DNA of 64,000 nucleotides, taken from a virus. Below, piece by piece: positions 1-9,299 of the stretch; within the stretch, counting starts at the first letter, position 1, and each line of letters starts with the position of its first letter. Below the pieces are notes generated by a model. The model was not told where the DNA came from, searched no databases, and saw only the letters and a program-made list of their open reading frames with translations. Location of the stretch: IMG/VR virus record IMGVR_UViG_3300040770_000152, positions 1 through 64,000 of that record. One strand, written 5' to 3'. The position numbers and the translations under genes were made by a program.

Positions 1-2
1 GT

Positions 3-188
3 GGAAGATACAGTCAACACAAGCACAATTGCCAAGAAATTACAAAAGTTATAAAGGGGCATCTTATAGAATTACTCGATAACAACAAAATTTATGAAGC
101 TGGCGAAACCGTGATTTATGACAAAGAATTTTTGCATGAACCTTATTGCACCATTGAAAGCGAATACGATGTGACTTTTATACTATAA
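3..188 (+). CDS. 3' end of a gene cut by the window edge, function unknown
   Basis: An open frame enters from the left edge and ends at the TAA at 186-188, giving about 61 C-terminal residues with no stop. The visible part is rich in Lys, Glu and Ile and ends in an acidic, aromatic tail. It sits 16 nt before the muramidase gene in the same direction, as expected of a compact phage operon. I do not recognise the family. Its base use resembles the following genes, so it is probably a real phage gene. Confidence 0.5.
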   Translation, partial: GRYSQHKHNCQEITKVIKGHLIELLDNNKIYEAGETVIYDKEFLHEPYCTIESEYDVTFIL

Positions 189-204
189 TTTAAAACGATA
201 AAAA

Positions 205-774
205 ATGAAAACAGGAATTTCAGAAAAAAGTTTTAAAGAAGCAGCTAAAAAAATTGGTTGTTCCGTTGCTATGATTAAAGCTGTAGACGCTAAGGAAAGT
301 AAAGGAGGAGGTTTTCTAGCTAATGGTGACGTAAAGATTCTATTTGAACCCCACATATTTTGGAAGTATTTAAGAAGGGCAAAAATAACTCCTGTACTTT
401 CCAATATTTGTTATCCTAAATGGGGTACTAAACCTTACGGAAAAGAAAGTCAACAACACGCAAAGCTTCAAAAAGCGGTTTTAATAAACAGAGATATTGC
501 CCTAATGTCTGCTTCTTGGGGAAGATTTCAAATAATGGGTTTTAACTATAAAGCTTGCGGTTGTAAATCTATTCAAGAGTTTGTAAACAAAATGTTAGAA
601 AGTGAAGAGGTACAGTTGGATATGTTTGTTAATTACATAATAAGTTCCTACTTAGATGATGAATTAGCTAATTTAGACTTTACAGGTTTTGCAGCTGGTT
701 ATAACGGACCCTTGTATAAAAGGAATCTTTATCATACTAAATTAAAAGCTCTTTACTTAAAATTTAATACTTAA
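205..774 (+). CDS. Phage endolysin, N-acetylmuramidase (DUF3380/PF11860 type)
   Basis: Predicted to cut the glycan strand of peptidoglycan at the end of infection. The 189-residue protein matches the single-domain muramidase family. Glu31 lies in the AKESKGGGF motif where the catalytic acid is expected, Glu48 is in ILFEPHIF, and the SWGRFQIMG block is at 104-112. A C-terminal F.GFAAGYNGP segment, near residues 160-168, completes the fold. There is no signal peptide or membrane segment, so it would need a holin. It is followed after 4 nt by a membrane-anchored protein, a usual lysis-cassette neighbour. The family assignment is firm; the timing is inferred. Confidence 0.88.
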   Translation: MKTGISEKSFKEAAKKIGCSVAMIKAVDAKESKGGGFLANGDVKILFEPHIFWKYLRRAKITPVLSNICYPKWGTKPYGKESQQHAKLQKAVLINRDIALMSASWGRFQIMGFNYKACGCKSIQEFVNKMLESEEVQLDMFVNYIISSYLDDELANLDFTGFAAGYNGPLYKRNLYHTKLKALYLKFNT

Positions 775-778
775 AGAT

Positions 779-1387
779 ATGTTTACGATAACAAATTTAA
801 GAACTATACTTCTAGTACTGGCAGCAGTGCTAGTTGTTTGGTTTTACAAAGATTATAAATACCAGGTTAGCGAGAACAATAGGCTTACTGAAAATTTTAG
901 TCAGTTGAGGCGTTCTGATAGTCTAAACTACGCACAACAAATACTAAGCAGTTCTGAAATTAAGGAGTATTTGGAGTACCAGAACAAAGATTTGCAAACC
1001 AAGTTGGCTAATAGTGGTATAAAAGTTAATAGGATAGAAAGTATTATCTCAAATTCTTTTAAATACCGAGATACTACACGCAAGGAAACTGACCTTTCTG
1101 CCATTGTTGATAACATTAGAAACAACATACCCACAAGTCAGGAAGTTACAGATACTACCCTTTGTATGACTACTAAAGGAATAATAACGTACAGTGACAA
1201 CAAATTAAAATGGACAGTCATAGATAGACAGTTTCAGAATAAGTCCGATGGCGTTGCTTACTGGCAGAGAAGACAGTGGAAATTTTTGGGTGTAACTACA
1301 CGTTTTTTGGGTAAAAAAGAATTTACCGCAAAAGTTTTTGACCAGTGTGGGGAGAGTAGTATTTTAAGGATCGAGAAACGAAAATAA
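779..1387 (+). CDS. N-terminally membrane-anchored protein, possible lysis (spanin-like) protein
   Basis: The 202-residue product has one hydrophobic segment at about residues 8-22, followed by a polar, probably helical stretch to about residue 85. The C-terminal half is basic and mixed in character. An N-terminal anchor plus periplasmic helix next to an endolysin fits an inner-membrane spanin or an Rz-like role, but the protein is longer than typical Rz. No specific motif proves it. An alternative is a structural or regulatory membrane protein. Confidence 0.6.
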   Translation: MFTITNLRTILLVLAAVLVVWFYKDYKYQVSENNRLTENFSQLRRSDSLNYAQQILSSSEIKEYLEYQNKDLQTKLANSGIKVNRIESIISNSFKYRDTTRKETDLSAIVDNIRNNIPTSQEVTDTTLCMTTKGIITYSDNKLKWTVIDRQFQNKSDGVAYWQRRQWKFLGVTTRFLGKKEFTAKVFDQCGESSILRIEKRK

Positions 1388-1398
1388 TAGGCAGTAAA

Positions 1399-1476
1399 AT
1401 GATAATAACTTTCAACTTAGTACTTTGTTGGATTTTAATTATTATTTTTGTCAGACGCATTACCTACAAGGAATAA
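1399..1476 (+). CDS. Tiny single-pass membrane peptide (25 aa), tentative
   Basis: A 25-codon frame starts 11 nt after the preceding stop and encodes an almost wholly hydrophobic helix (about residues 4-18) followed by a basic tail (RRITYKE). Position and composition would suit a small lysis or holin-accessory peptide. The frame is short enough to occur by chance, so I list it with low confidence. Confidence 0.3.
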   Translation: MIITFNLVLCWILIIIFVRRITYKE

Positions 1477-1545
1477 ATTTCGGATAGTATTTAGGATTAA
1501 CCATTTGAGGAAAAACAGTTTAAAAATTAATTTTACTTATTAATT

Positions 1546-3291
1546 ATGTCTAATAAAATAGGTTTACAAGTAGAGGAGGGAGTAACTAAGGGATTTAGTT
1601 CTTTAGTAGAACCTTCTAAGCGTAACATAGGCGTACTTATGGCTAGGCTACGAGGTGTCGCTAATTTACCAGTACTTTTATCATCACTAGAAGAAGATAG
1701 AAGTGTTTTTGGTGGCTTTTTAGCGGGTGCTTACGGATATGCAGTCATTAAAAATATGTTCAGAAATTCCCGTGGTTATACACCTAGTATCTACGGTTTA
1801 AGAGTTGTAGGTGCAGGTTCTTCTGTTGCTCAAACTACCCTAGATGTATCAGGTCTGTTCTCTTTAGAGGGTACTGCTTCTTACATGGGTTCCGAAGATG
1901 TAGGTTCTTGGGGTAATGACTTAGCTGTAATTTTGTACCCTAAGGGTATTAAATCCGCAGGTAAGTGGTACTTTGAGGTTTTGTACAAAGGTAGAGTTGT
2001 AGAGAGCTACTCTTCTGCTCTTATTTCAGAAATAATTGCACAAACTCAGGAGTCTAAATTTGCGGTATTTACAAGTGCTACAGATTTTACTGTTGCTGAA
2101 AATTCAGAGTTGGCTAAAAGTTTTGACGGGTTAATTAGTGTAGGTTTATCAGGTCTACAGACAGCTAATGGTTTTCTGTTAACTACTATACCAGTAGACT
2201 TCGTAAATCCAGTAGGTTTTGTTCTTTTAGATTCTAAAGGAAGTAAGATCGGTACAGTGGCTACTTTTAACGTAGGTACTAAAGTTGGTACACTGGTGGA
2301 TGTTGCCCTAGTTAGTGGAAACTTAAATGGTGCTACTTTCTTAACGGATGAGGCTTACACAGCTAATTTTACTGGTGGGGTTTATGTTGCGCCCGTGGAA
2401 AGTGATTTCTATGGTAGAACAACTGAGACTGAAAAAATGGGTCTAGACCTATTTAAAACGGAAGATGTTCAGATTGTTATGAACACGGAATTCCACACAA
2501 ACTCTATGGCTATAGAAGGTAAAGCTTTTGCGGAAGATAGTGATGTTTTGTACGTAGCTAACTTACCGGAAAACGCTAATCTAGGCGTTGCTCAAGATTT
2601 CGCTAATTCTTTACAGACTGGTACAGTTTCACATATAGCTGTTTACCATGGTTGGGCCAAGACTATTGTTGACGATGTTAACTCAGGTTATGTTCCCGTT
2701 ATCGGTTGTGTTATTGGTGCTGGGTACGTTCGTGCTACAGGTATGCAAGGAGATTTTATTCATATACCACCAGCAGGGGTAGATTCTGCTTTTAGTGATA
2801 TTTCTGAGGTTAAAGGAGGTAAACTTTCTCAGGTAGAGATTGACCGTTACGTTCAAGACTTTACAGTTAACGTTGTTAAGTACCAGATCGGTTTGGGTTA
2901 CTTTTTGATTAGTTCTAGAACTATGTCAACAAATGCTCTTTACCACTCAATCCACATAAGACTACAGACTAGTTTCTACAAGAGAGTAATTAGTGAGAAC
3001 TTTAACTGGGTATTACAGAAACCTAATACTCCAGAGCTTAAGCGGTCTATCTACTCTTCTTTATTTACTTATTTTAGAAATGAGTACAATAACGGAGCTT
3101 TAGAAAATTCCGTTCCTTTTACTACGGCTTGTGTTATTATTGTAGATAAACGTAATAATCCAGTAGGTCAAGATAGAAAATTGCTTAACACTGATATTGA
3201 TTGGATCCCTACAGAAGCTACGGAGTCTGTTAGAATATCTATGAACAGAAATGATGGGCAATTATTGTTAAATGAAGTAACTACAAACTAA
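1546..3291 (+). CDS. Contractile tail sheath protein
   Basis: This is the polymer that contracts around the tail tube to drive DNA injection. At 581 residues it has the size of a T4 gp18-class sheath. The conserved C-terminal domain (about 440-581) shows the SRTMSTN segment near 457-463, a YFRNEYNNGAL helix and the VIIVDKRNNP strand near 530-540, followed by the handshake-type terminal strands. Sheath then tube in adjacent genes is the canonical myovirus order. The start follows an A/T-rich leader, aattaattttacttattaattATG in outline, which is typical for Bacteroidetes translation. It opens the tail operon. Confidence 0.93.
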   Translation: MSNKIGLQVEEGVTKGFSSLVEPSKRNIGVLMARLRGVANLPVLLSSLEEDRSVFGGFLAGAYGYAVIKNMFRNSRGYTPSIYGLRVVGAGSSVAQTTLDVSGLFSLEGTASYMGSEDVGSWGNDLAVILYPKGIKSAGKWYFEVLYKGRVVESYSSALISEIIAQTQESKFAVFTSATDFTVAENSELAKSFDGLISVGLSGLQTANGFLLTTIPVDFVNPVGFVLLDSKGSKIGTVATFNVGTKVGTLVDVALVSGNLNGATFLTDEAYTANFTGGVYVAPVESDFYGRTTETEKMGLDLFKTEDVQIVMNTEFHTNSMAIEGKAFAEDSDVLYVANLPENANLGVAQDFANSLQTGTVSHIAVYHGWAKTIVDDVNSGYVPVIGCVIGAGYVRATGMQGDFIHIPPAGVDSAFSDISEVKGGKLSQVEIDRYVQDFTVNVVKYQIGLGYFLISSRTMSTNALYHSIHIRLQTSFYKRVISENFNWVLQKPNTPELKRSIYSSLFTYFRNEYNNGALENSVPFTTACVIIVDKRNNPVGQDRKLLNTDIDWIPTEATESVRISMNRNDGQLLLNEVTTN

Positions 3292-3292
3292 G

Positions 3293-3742
3293 ATGGCAAA
3301 ACCAACTAGAGTAAAAGATTTATATGTTCAGAATGGGTGGTACTTGGAATTTCCAGGTTTAATTTCACCCCATTTTGAGACATTGGAGGGGTTAGCTAGA
3401 ACCTCTAATAGTGTGGAAATAGTAGATGGGGGAACGAATAAGAAACACAAATTCGGTTCTCAAATTCTTGATTTTTCAGACATGACACTTACAAGAACTA
3501 TGCAAGGAACTGTTGAGGATAAGACGTTACACGCTATAGCTGACGATATGATTTTAAGAGGTCTACGTTTGCCAGTGATAGCTGTAAAGTTACATCACCA
3601 ACAAGAAGTTTTTAGAATTCTATTTGAAGAGTTTAAAATTAATAGTCAAAATTTACCTAACTTTGACGTTAACTCAGAAGATAAATTCACAATCAGTTAT
3701 TCAGCAAGTTGCTCTGATTGGGACATTCTTTGGGCAGTGTAA
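3293..3742 (+). CDS. Tail tube protein (gp19-like)
   Basis: This is the inner tube through which DNA passes. The 149-residue product has the size and beta-rich pattern of the T4-like gp19 tube family, including a central TRTMQGTVEDKTLH segment. It begins 1 nt after the sheath stop, so expression is presumably coupled. The call rests on size, fold pattern and position directly after the sheath and before the chaperone pair. Confidence 0.85.
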   Translation: MAKPTRVKDLYVQNGWYLEFPGLISPHFETLEGLARTSNSVEIVDGGTNKKHKFGSQILDFSDMTLTRTMQGTVEDKTLHAIADDMILRGLRLPVIAVKLHHQQEVFRILFEEFKINSQNLPNFDVNSEDKFTISYSASCSDWDILWAV

Positions 3743-3779
3743 TTAGGTAATTCGTAGATTATAAATTCATTTAAACATT

Positions 3780-4664
3780 ATGACTAAATTAGGACTAAAA
3801 TTTGACTTAAACATTGGCTTGAAAGTTAACGGAGAAACGGTTAAGGAGGTTGAACTTCTTACCTCTAATTCTGTAGCTGAGGAAGTCTTTACTAGAAAAT
3901 TATCTCAAGAACCTTTTACTTGGATAGGAAACGTTATTTCGGTAGCTGTAGGATCAATAGGGGAAACTAGAATTGCGGAAGCTGTACGCCAAGAATATTT
4001 TAAGACAGGTAAAGTTACCATTCCTAAAATTGTTCGGGATATATCTTTTGCAGATGCTAATAGTTTGTTACTAGAAATTCACAGAAGAGTTTGGCAGCAC
4101 AAATTTGATAGCATGGAAACCATGTGCCGTTACTGCGCCAAAAGTATCGAGGTCGATGTAGACTTGAATAATATAAAGCTAACAGAAGAACAGGAACTAA
4201 TTTTGGAGACTACTCCAGAATTTAACGGTATAGCAGTAGACTTAACTCCTTTCAGTTTAGACTCTTTAATTAAGGATTTAAAAGGGGAGGAGGTTTCTAC
4301 GCTATTAGGTACAACTTTTAATAGATTTACCTACCGTATACCCACTTTAGGGGATGCCATTAAAAATCAGGACTACTTTGACAGAAACATTGAGTTGTGG
4401 AGACGCATAGGTGCTGATTGTTTAGTATCTATACAGAAAGTTGATGAAGAGGGAAATGTAGTTGCGGATATTCCTGAGAACTACATTCGTTTCCTTTCCA
4501 TTAAACTTTACAGAGATATGGATGTGGCTAACCTTAAAAAAATTAGGCACGCTTTACGTGAAGAGCTTCCAGTACTTCCTTTTGCCTACATGGATAGTTG
4601 CGCTTGTGATAGTAGAAGAAAGATACCTTATACTCTAGAGAGTTCGGGTTTTTTTTCGGAATAG
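3780..4664 (+). CDS. Tail assembly chaperone, zero-frame product
   Basis: A 294-residue protein between tail tube and tape measure, the position of the tail assembly chaperones (gpG in lambda). It contains a CRYC pair near residues 117-120 and a CAC near 275-277 that could bind zinc. The gene ends in a run of eight T at 4649-4656, immediately before the TAG. The -1 frame is open from that run through the next short gene, which makes this the upstream half of a frameshift pair. Its sequence is not obviously gpG-like, so function is inferred from position and the frameshift. Confidence 0.72.
   Translation: MTKLGLKFDLNIGLKVNGETVKEVELLTSNSVAEEVFTRKLSQEPFTWIGNVISVAVGSIGETRIAEAVRQEYFKTGKVTIPKIVRDISFADANSLLLEIHRRVWQHKFDSMETMCRYCAKSIEVDVDLNNIKLTEEQELILETTPEFNGIAVDLTPFSLDSLIKDLKGEEVSTLLGTTFNRFTYRIPTLGDAIKNQDYFDRNIELWRRIGADCLVSIQKVDEEGNVVADIPENYIRFLSIKLYRDMDVANLKKIRHALREELPVLPFAYMDSCACDSRRKIPYTLESSGFFSE
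4649..4656 (+). other. Programmed -1 ribosomal frameshift site (T8 run)
   Basis: The zero frame reads GGT TTT TTT TCG GAA TAG, so a T TTT TTT heptamer lies exactly in X XXY YYZ phase. Slipping back one base gives TTC GGA ATA GCT CTA and stays open to the TAA at 4931-4933. This fuses about 292 zero-frame residues to 92 more. A -1 frameshift between the two tail chaperone genes is conserved in tailed phages. Confidence 0.8.
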
Positions 4665-4933
4665 CTCTAGGTTGGGATTACCCACCGAGTTGCTTATTAT
4701 CTGGGAAGAAAAACGAGCTATTCATAGATTGGTTTATAAGCAATATGTTTTATACCTTTCCTATAACAAGGGAACCAAGACTGTCCCTCGAAGGATTGCA
4801 ACACTTCCTTCTTAAAAGGATACAAGGGTTGGACTACGAGAGTTTAATGTTTATGAGTGTAGAAAAACGGGATGCTTTCTTTGAAGATGAGTATGCTATT
4901 TACCAAAAAGAATTAGAGCAATCTAACAAATAA
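4655..4933 (+). CDS. Frameshift extension of the tail assembly chaperone (gpT-like part)
   Basis: In the -1 frame relative to the upstream gene, this 92-codon stretch is uninterrupted from the slippery T-run. It begins FGIALGWDYPPS and continues into the segment starting at the ATG at 4745, which alone would encode only 62 residues. The fused product would be about 384 residues. The extension is acidic at its C terminus (DEYAIYQKELEQ). It sits 10 nt before the tape measure, matching the gpG/gpGT arrangement. The 4745 ATG could also be used separately, but the open extension back to the T-run argues for frameshifting. Confidence 0.75.
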   Translation, partial: FGIALGWDYPPSCLLSGKKNELFIDWFISNMFYTFPITREPRLSLEGLQHFLLKRIQGLDYESLMFMSVEKRDAFFEDEYAIYQKELEQSNK

Positions 4934-4943
4934 ACATTAAAGT

Positions 4944-6980
4944 ATGTCTGACGGAATAAGAGAAGTTGATAATGGTTTAGCTTACGATTTTGGTGTAGCC
5001 ATTGCTAGAGGCGCAGCAAGTTCTTTAGCTGTTATGGCAGCACAGGTTGTAACAATCACTGGAAGTATTTACGCACTTATAGATGCAGGTAATACTTCTG
5101 ATAATATGCTTAGAAGAAACCAGTTGGCTATGGGAGGTTACGCTAATTTCCTAAAGTCAGTTGACTACTTCTCAGAAAAAGTTATATCAGGTCAAAGTTA
5201 CTTTGATGTAGAAAACCTAATGGAAGGTTCCAAGGCTCTACAGAGTGCAGGTATAGATGTAAAGAAAAATTTTGATTTAATCAATAAGTCTGCTCAAGGT
5301 ATTGGGTCAGACTTTTCTGCATTGTCACAAATAATAAAAAACGGGGATTACTCTGCTCTTGCTGAGGCAGGTTTAATAACAGAACGTATGGCTACCAATA
5401 TGGAGCGCACTACGTTTACACAGGAGCAAGGTACTAAACGTGTTTTGGCTTTACTTAAACAAGCTGATACTAAAGGTCTATTTTCTGGAAATATTGCTAC
5501 ACTGGGTCAAACTATTGAACGGATAAGGCAAATATACAATCGATTCATGGAGTCAATACTTGGAGATTTAAAAGATCCCGAGGGTTTTTGGTATATACTT
5601 AAAAAGGCCTTTTCTGATTTTGCTGACTTTTTTGCCAAACGTATGGACAAGATAACCAAGATCGGTAACATACTAGGTAAAGTTTTAGGCTTCATAGTTC
5701 GTACGGTATCGGGATTCATGCGTTTCATGGGTAGAATGTTACAGAAAGTTTTAGGTAACAATGACGAATTTTTTTCTAACTGGCAGGACAAAATGCTGTC
5801 TTTTGGTTTATGGTTAGAAATACTTAGAGTTAAGATAGGTGCTTTTTTCGAGAGTTGGGGACCGCTTATTGTAAAGCTGTGGTTATTTAACTCAGCACTA
5901 AACGCTGTTTGGATGATTGGTACTAAATTAGCCAGTATTAAAAAAGCCACTTTTATTGAGGCATTAACTAAGGGTGGTGATTGGTTGAAGGGTTCAGGTT
6001 TCGCACGTTTAGGTTCTTATATTCAAACTGTTCTTATACCAGCTATAACTACTATGGGAGGTTCTGTTTGGTCGGCACTTGCGCCCGTTATAGTTACTGT
6101 GGGTATAATAGCGGCAGTAGTGGCAGCACTAGTTTTAATAGTGGCTTACTGGGATGAGATAAGAGGTTATGCAAACCAGACTTCTAATTCTACTTTAGTA
6201 CTGTTAAATTTATTCCTGCCTATTGTAGGTTTAGTTCTTACTATAGCTAAATACTGGAACGAGATAAAAACTATTGCTACTAACGTGGGTAGAGTTTTAC
6301 TTAATTACATAGATATATTAATGTCCGTTTATAACATTATAGGTAAATACCTTTGGGGAGGTCTTAAAAATGTGTTTAACTGGTTAAAAGGTATACTTAA
6401 GAGTGTTAATGTTTGGATGTCTAATACTTTTGGCTCTGCTTGGACTACATTTAAGTCTATATTTTTTGACCCTATTAAAAGCGCCTTTATGTGGATAAAA
6501 GATTTGATTGGTAACTTATTTGATTTCGACTTAGGTGCAGGATTTAATAAACTTATTGAGTGGACTAAATCTGCGGCTGATGGTACTAAAGAAGTTGCTG
6601 ATAACTTAGCTAAAAAGTCGGGACGTGCTGGTTTTGCTAAGGGCGGTGAAACGCTTAAAGTTAATCAGAAGAAAGAAGTTGCTAAATTAGTAGCGCAAGG
6701 AAAAAGTGATACTGAAATTGCCACCTTAATGGACAATGGTAACTTCGATAAAAATATGATTTCCCAAGAACGCCAGAATGCTAAAGCTACTAAACCTATT
6801 AAGAGAATTGCTCAGGTTCCTACCAAGATCACCAATAGTAACAGTAGTGGTGGAAACGTTCAAACGAATACGTACAACATTTACGTTAAGAACGAGATGG
6901 ACGTTGAGAAAGTAGTTAAGGCTGTTGAGCAGACAAATAAAAAGCATGCTGATATAAATAATAGACGTAAAGGTAATTAA
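4944..6980 (+). CDS. Tail tape measure protein
   Basis: Sets tail length and is ejected with the DNA. The 678-residue protein has the usual composition: a helical N-terminal half, amphipathic stretches, and hydrophobic segments at about 381-402 and 417-437. These are followed by Gly-rich and Lys-rich helices and a polar tail. The rule of thumb of about 1.5 angstrom per residue predicts a tail near 100 nm. It lies directly after the chaperone pair and before the baseplate genes. No lysozyme or peptidase domain is evident. Confidence 0.88.
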   Translation: MSDGIREVDNGLAYDFGVAIARGAASSLAVMAAQVVTITGSIYALIDAGNTSDNMLRRNQLAMGGYANFLKSVDYFSEKVISGQSYFDVENLMEGSKALQSAGIDVKKNFDLINKSAQGIGSDFSALSQIIKNGDYSALAEAGLITERMATNMERTTFTQEQGTKRVLALLKQADTKGLFSGNIATLGQTIERIRQIYNRFMESILGDLKDPEGFWYILKKAFSDFADFFAKRMDKITKIGNILGKVLGFIVRTVSGFMRFMGRMLQKVLGNNDEFFSNWQDKMLSFGLWLEILRVKIGAFFESWGPLIVKLWLFNSALNAVWMIGTKLASIKKATFIEALTKGGDWLKGSGFARLGSYIQTVLIPAITTMGGSVWSALAPVIVTVGIIAAVVAALVLIVAYWDEIRGYANQTSNSTLVLLNLFLPIVGLVLTIAKYWNEIKTIATNVGRVLLNYIDILMSVYNIIGKYLWGGLKNVFNWLKGILKSVNVWMSNTFGSAWTTFKSIFFDPIKSAFMWIKDLIGNLFDFDLGAGFNKLIEWTKSAADGTKEVADNLAKKSGRAGFAKGGETLKVNQKKEVAKLVAQGKSDTEIATLMDNGNFDKNMISQERQNAKATKPIKRIAQVPTKITNSNSSGGNVQTNTYNIYVKNEMDVEKVVKAVEQTNKKHADINNRRKGN

Positions 6981-6981
6981 T

Positions 6982-7713
6982 ATGCTAGTAAGTTTAAAAG
7001 GTATAAATAGTACCACCGCTAAAAAATTGGCTACTGAAAACTTAGGGCCAAAAGCTAGGTCTTTTTTAGGTTTAAATCCTGAGGAGTCTGAGTTAGAAGT
7101 AATCGATAGAAGTAAAAATAGGGCTATACGTGGTATAATAGCTCCCAAGGGTTATTCTCAGGAGAAAGAAATTCTGTTTTTCCAGTTTAATCCTAGTCAG
7201 ATTTCTGATTCTAAAGGTATGGACTGGTTTAGTTCTAAGTATCTAGGTTTCTCTGCGCCAGAACTATTTTGGACTGGAGGACAAGATCGCGTTATAACTT
7301 TCGATTTATTTTTTGATGCTACTACAGATAGTATCGCTTCTTCTATGGGTAGTAATACTAATGGGTATGATGCTATCAGAAGTAGGGACTCTATATACCC
7401 TAGAGGCGTTATGGATATGGTTGAGAAACTACAAGCTTTTCAATACCCTATTAATACAGAAAGTCCTAGATTTGTTGGTAACGTAGCTACACCAAGTCCT
7501 AAGTTTGAAGCTCCACCGATTCTTATTTTTTGCTTTGGATTATTTTACATGGAGTGCGCATTAACGGGGTTGCAGACTTCTTATGAACTTTTTGATACTA
7601 AACTTGTAGCTAGACGGGCTACTTGTAGTGTATCACTAACTGTTTATGAATTTTCAAGAGTAAACATTAATACTAATTTACCTCAGGTAACTAGTGAAAA
7701 CGAGATACGATGA
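6982..7713 (+). CDS. Contractile-injection-system tube-terminus/baseplate adaptor (CIS_tube domain)
   Basis: The 243-residue protein carries the signature of the CIS tube/LysM adaptor family. The ILFFQFNPSQIS motif lies near residues 64-75, and FWTGGQDRVITFDLFFDAT near 96-114. A later EAPPILIFCFG segment comes before a beta-rich end. In related particles it links the tube to the hub. It follows the tape measure by 1 nt and overlaps the LysM gene by ATGA, which supports joint expression. Confidence 0.75.
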   Translation: MLVSLKGINSTTAKKLATENLGPKARSFLGLNPEESELEVIDRSKNRAIRGIIAPKGYSQEKEILFFQFNPSQISDSKGMDWFSSKYLGFSAPELFWTGGQDRVITFDLFFDATTDSIASSMGSNTNGYDAIRSRDSIYPRGVMDMVEKLQAFQYPINTESPRFVGNVATPSPKFEAPPILIFCFGLFYMECALTGLQTSYELFDTKLVARRATCSVSLTVYEFSRVNINTNLPQVTSENEIR

Positions 7714-8042
7714 TAAGCCCACAATTCTACACAAAAGAAAACAGGGTCAAGAGTTTTAGTTTTTCTAAGCTGAAGCACTACCCAAGGAAAAATTTAAGTT
7801 TCGCAGTAGGTTATACGCTTCACGAAGTTAAAGATGGTGAGGACTTATATAGTATTGCAGGTTATTACTTTGGTGAGTTTGGTGAGAGATACTGGACTAC
7901 TATAGCAGATGTTAATGACTTGTCTAAACCTGACTGGTTAAATACAGGTCAAGTTATAAAGATTCCTAGAGCAGTAGTAGAAGATAAAATTGATATAAAA
8001 ACCACTTATGATAGGAACGTTTCCACGGCAATTAAAATATGA
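7710..8042 (+). CDS. LysM-like baseplate protein (gp53-like)
   Basis: A 110-residue protein with a single LysM-like module at about residues 37-88: the VKDGEDLYSIAGYYFG start, a YWTTIADVND helix and the terminal GQVIKIP. In T4 gp53 and in contractile injection systems this module packs against other baseplate parts and does not bind peptidoglycan. The gene overlaps its neighbours on both sides (4 nt and 35 nt), consistent with translational coupling. Confidence 0.75.
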   Translation: MISPQFYTKENRVKSFSFSKLKHYPRKNLSFAVGYTLHEVKDGEDLYSIAGYYFGEFGERYWTTIADVNDLSKPDWLNTGQVIKIPRAVVEDKIDIKTTYDRNVSTAIKI

Positions 8043-9294
8043 TTTATTCATAGGTAATGGCAAAGAGTCAGCTACCGATTTGGTAACAGGTCCCGTAAAG
8101 ATTTCTTTAGATGAGAGCCGTATGGCTCACCTTACTTTTTCGCTAAAAAATCCAGATGTAAATTTGGACTGGTTACGTATGGGAACTAATGTTAAGTTTT
8201 ATGGGGGTTATACTGATAGAGTAAATCCTTTGGATCAAGGCCAAGGTGGTTCAGGTTACAGAATGTTATTTTCCGGAAATATATTTAGGGTTAGTACCAC
8301 TATCAATGAGGCAGGTGTACCTATAGGTTCTATTGAGTGCATAGATGCTTTCTATACCACTGGAGGTTACAGTCCTAAACAGTACAGATACCCTAGTAAA
8401 AATTGTCCTAGAAATTGGGCTTCAGGTAGTACTGTTAAAGTTTCAGAAATAGTTAAAAATATTTGCCTAGAGCTTAATATTGACTACGAAATTAGTTTGG
8501 GTAAGGACTCTGATAAACTATACTCATACACGGACACAGTAGTGCAGGATAGTCAAACTGACTGGGATTTTTTAGTTACTTTAGCTACTCGATGTGGCTG
8601 TTACTGTTGGACAACTATTGAGAATGAAAAAACAAAATTATTTTTTATAGAGCAGGGCAAGTCTTTTTCTAGTAACGATTCTTTGGAGTTTGTAGTTATA
8701 AGTAGGAGGAACAATGAATTTTTTACACCCTCTTACTCAGGCAGAACTAGTGTTCAGAATGAATTGGGTAAGCTTAAGGATAACCAGGTTCTTCTGTACG
8801 AGGTAAGTGTTACTGAGGATCCGGGAATGTATGGACAACATACCTACAAGGTTACTGACTTTGATTCTGCCACTGGTGAACAAAAAGATTTATTGGTAAA
8901 CTACGAGGAGGATTCCGATACTATAACTTACTATGAATTAGATAGTGCTTTAATAGAGTCCATGAATAAAACTCCAGCAGGTTCTAGGGAACTTGACCGT
9001 ATTCTTGGTATGGGGGCTTTATCTATTCCTTGGGCTGAAGCTAAAAAATACTATAAGGAAGTAAACATACCAGCAGGAAAACTTGATGCCTTAGGTGGTG
9101 TGGGTTTTCTAGGTGTTACCATTAGTGCCACTTGTCGTGGAGATTTGCGGGTACTGCCTTATAAATCGTACCTAGTTAATGGGGTTGTTCGTGGTAGGAA
9201 TATGCAAAGAAAAAGTAATAAGTTCTATGTAAAATCCTTGGCTTACGTTTTTGATAATAGCGGTTTTAATATTGAACTTGAATTTATAGCGTAA
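8008..9294 (+). CDS. Baseplate hub protein (gpD/gp27-like)
   Basis: A 428-residue, beta-rich protein at the place of the central hub. It has the gpD-like arrangement: an N-terminal barrel, the DSQTDWDFLVTLATRCGCYCW segment typical of the second barrel at about 180-200, and a C-terminal strand-rich end. The start at 8008 overlaps the LysM gene by 35 nt. The nearer ATG at 8039 is out of frame, so the overlap is real unless a rare start is used. Confidence 0.78.
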   Translation: MIGTFPRQLKYDLFIGNGKESATDLVTGPVKISLDESRMAHLTFSLKNPDVNLDWLRMGTNVKFYGGYTDRVNPLDQGQGGSGYRMLFSGNIFRVSTTINEAGVPIGSIECIDAFYTTGGYSPKQYRYPSKNCPRNWASGSTVKVSEIVKNICLELNIDYEISLGKDSDKLYSYTDTVVQDSQTDWDFLVTLATRCGCYCWTTIENEKTKLFFIEQGKSFSSNDSLEFVVISRRNNEFFTPSYSGRTSVQNELGKLKDNQVLLYEVSVTEDPGMYGQHTYKVTDFDSATGEQKDLLVNYEEDSDTITYYELDSALIESMNKTPAGSRELDRILGMGALSIPWAEAKKYYKEVNIPAGKLDALGGVGFLGVTISATCRGDLRVLPYKSYLVNGVVRGRNMQRKSNKFYVKSLAYVFDNSGFNIELEFIA

Positions 9295-9299
9295 TAATT

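Noticed and set aside
779-1387. Firm call as an Rz-type spanin
   Set aside because: It has an N-terminal anchor and lies beside the endolysin, but it is longer than usual and has no partner lipoprotein gene next to it, so I left it as a possibility only.
4745-4933. Independent 62-aa gene after the chaperone
   Set aside because: The frame is open all the way back to the slippery T-run and positioned as a frameshift extension, which explains it better.
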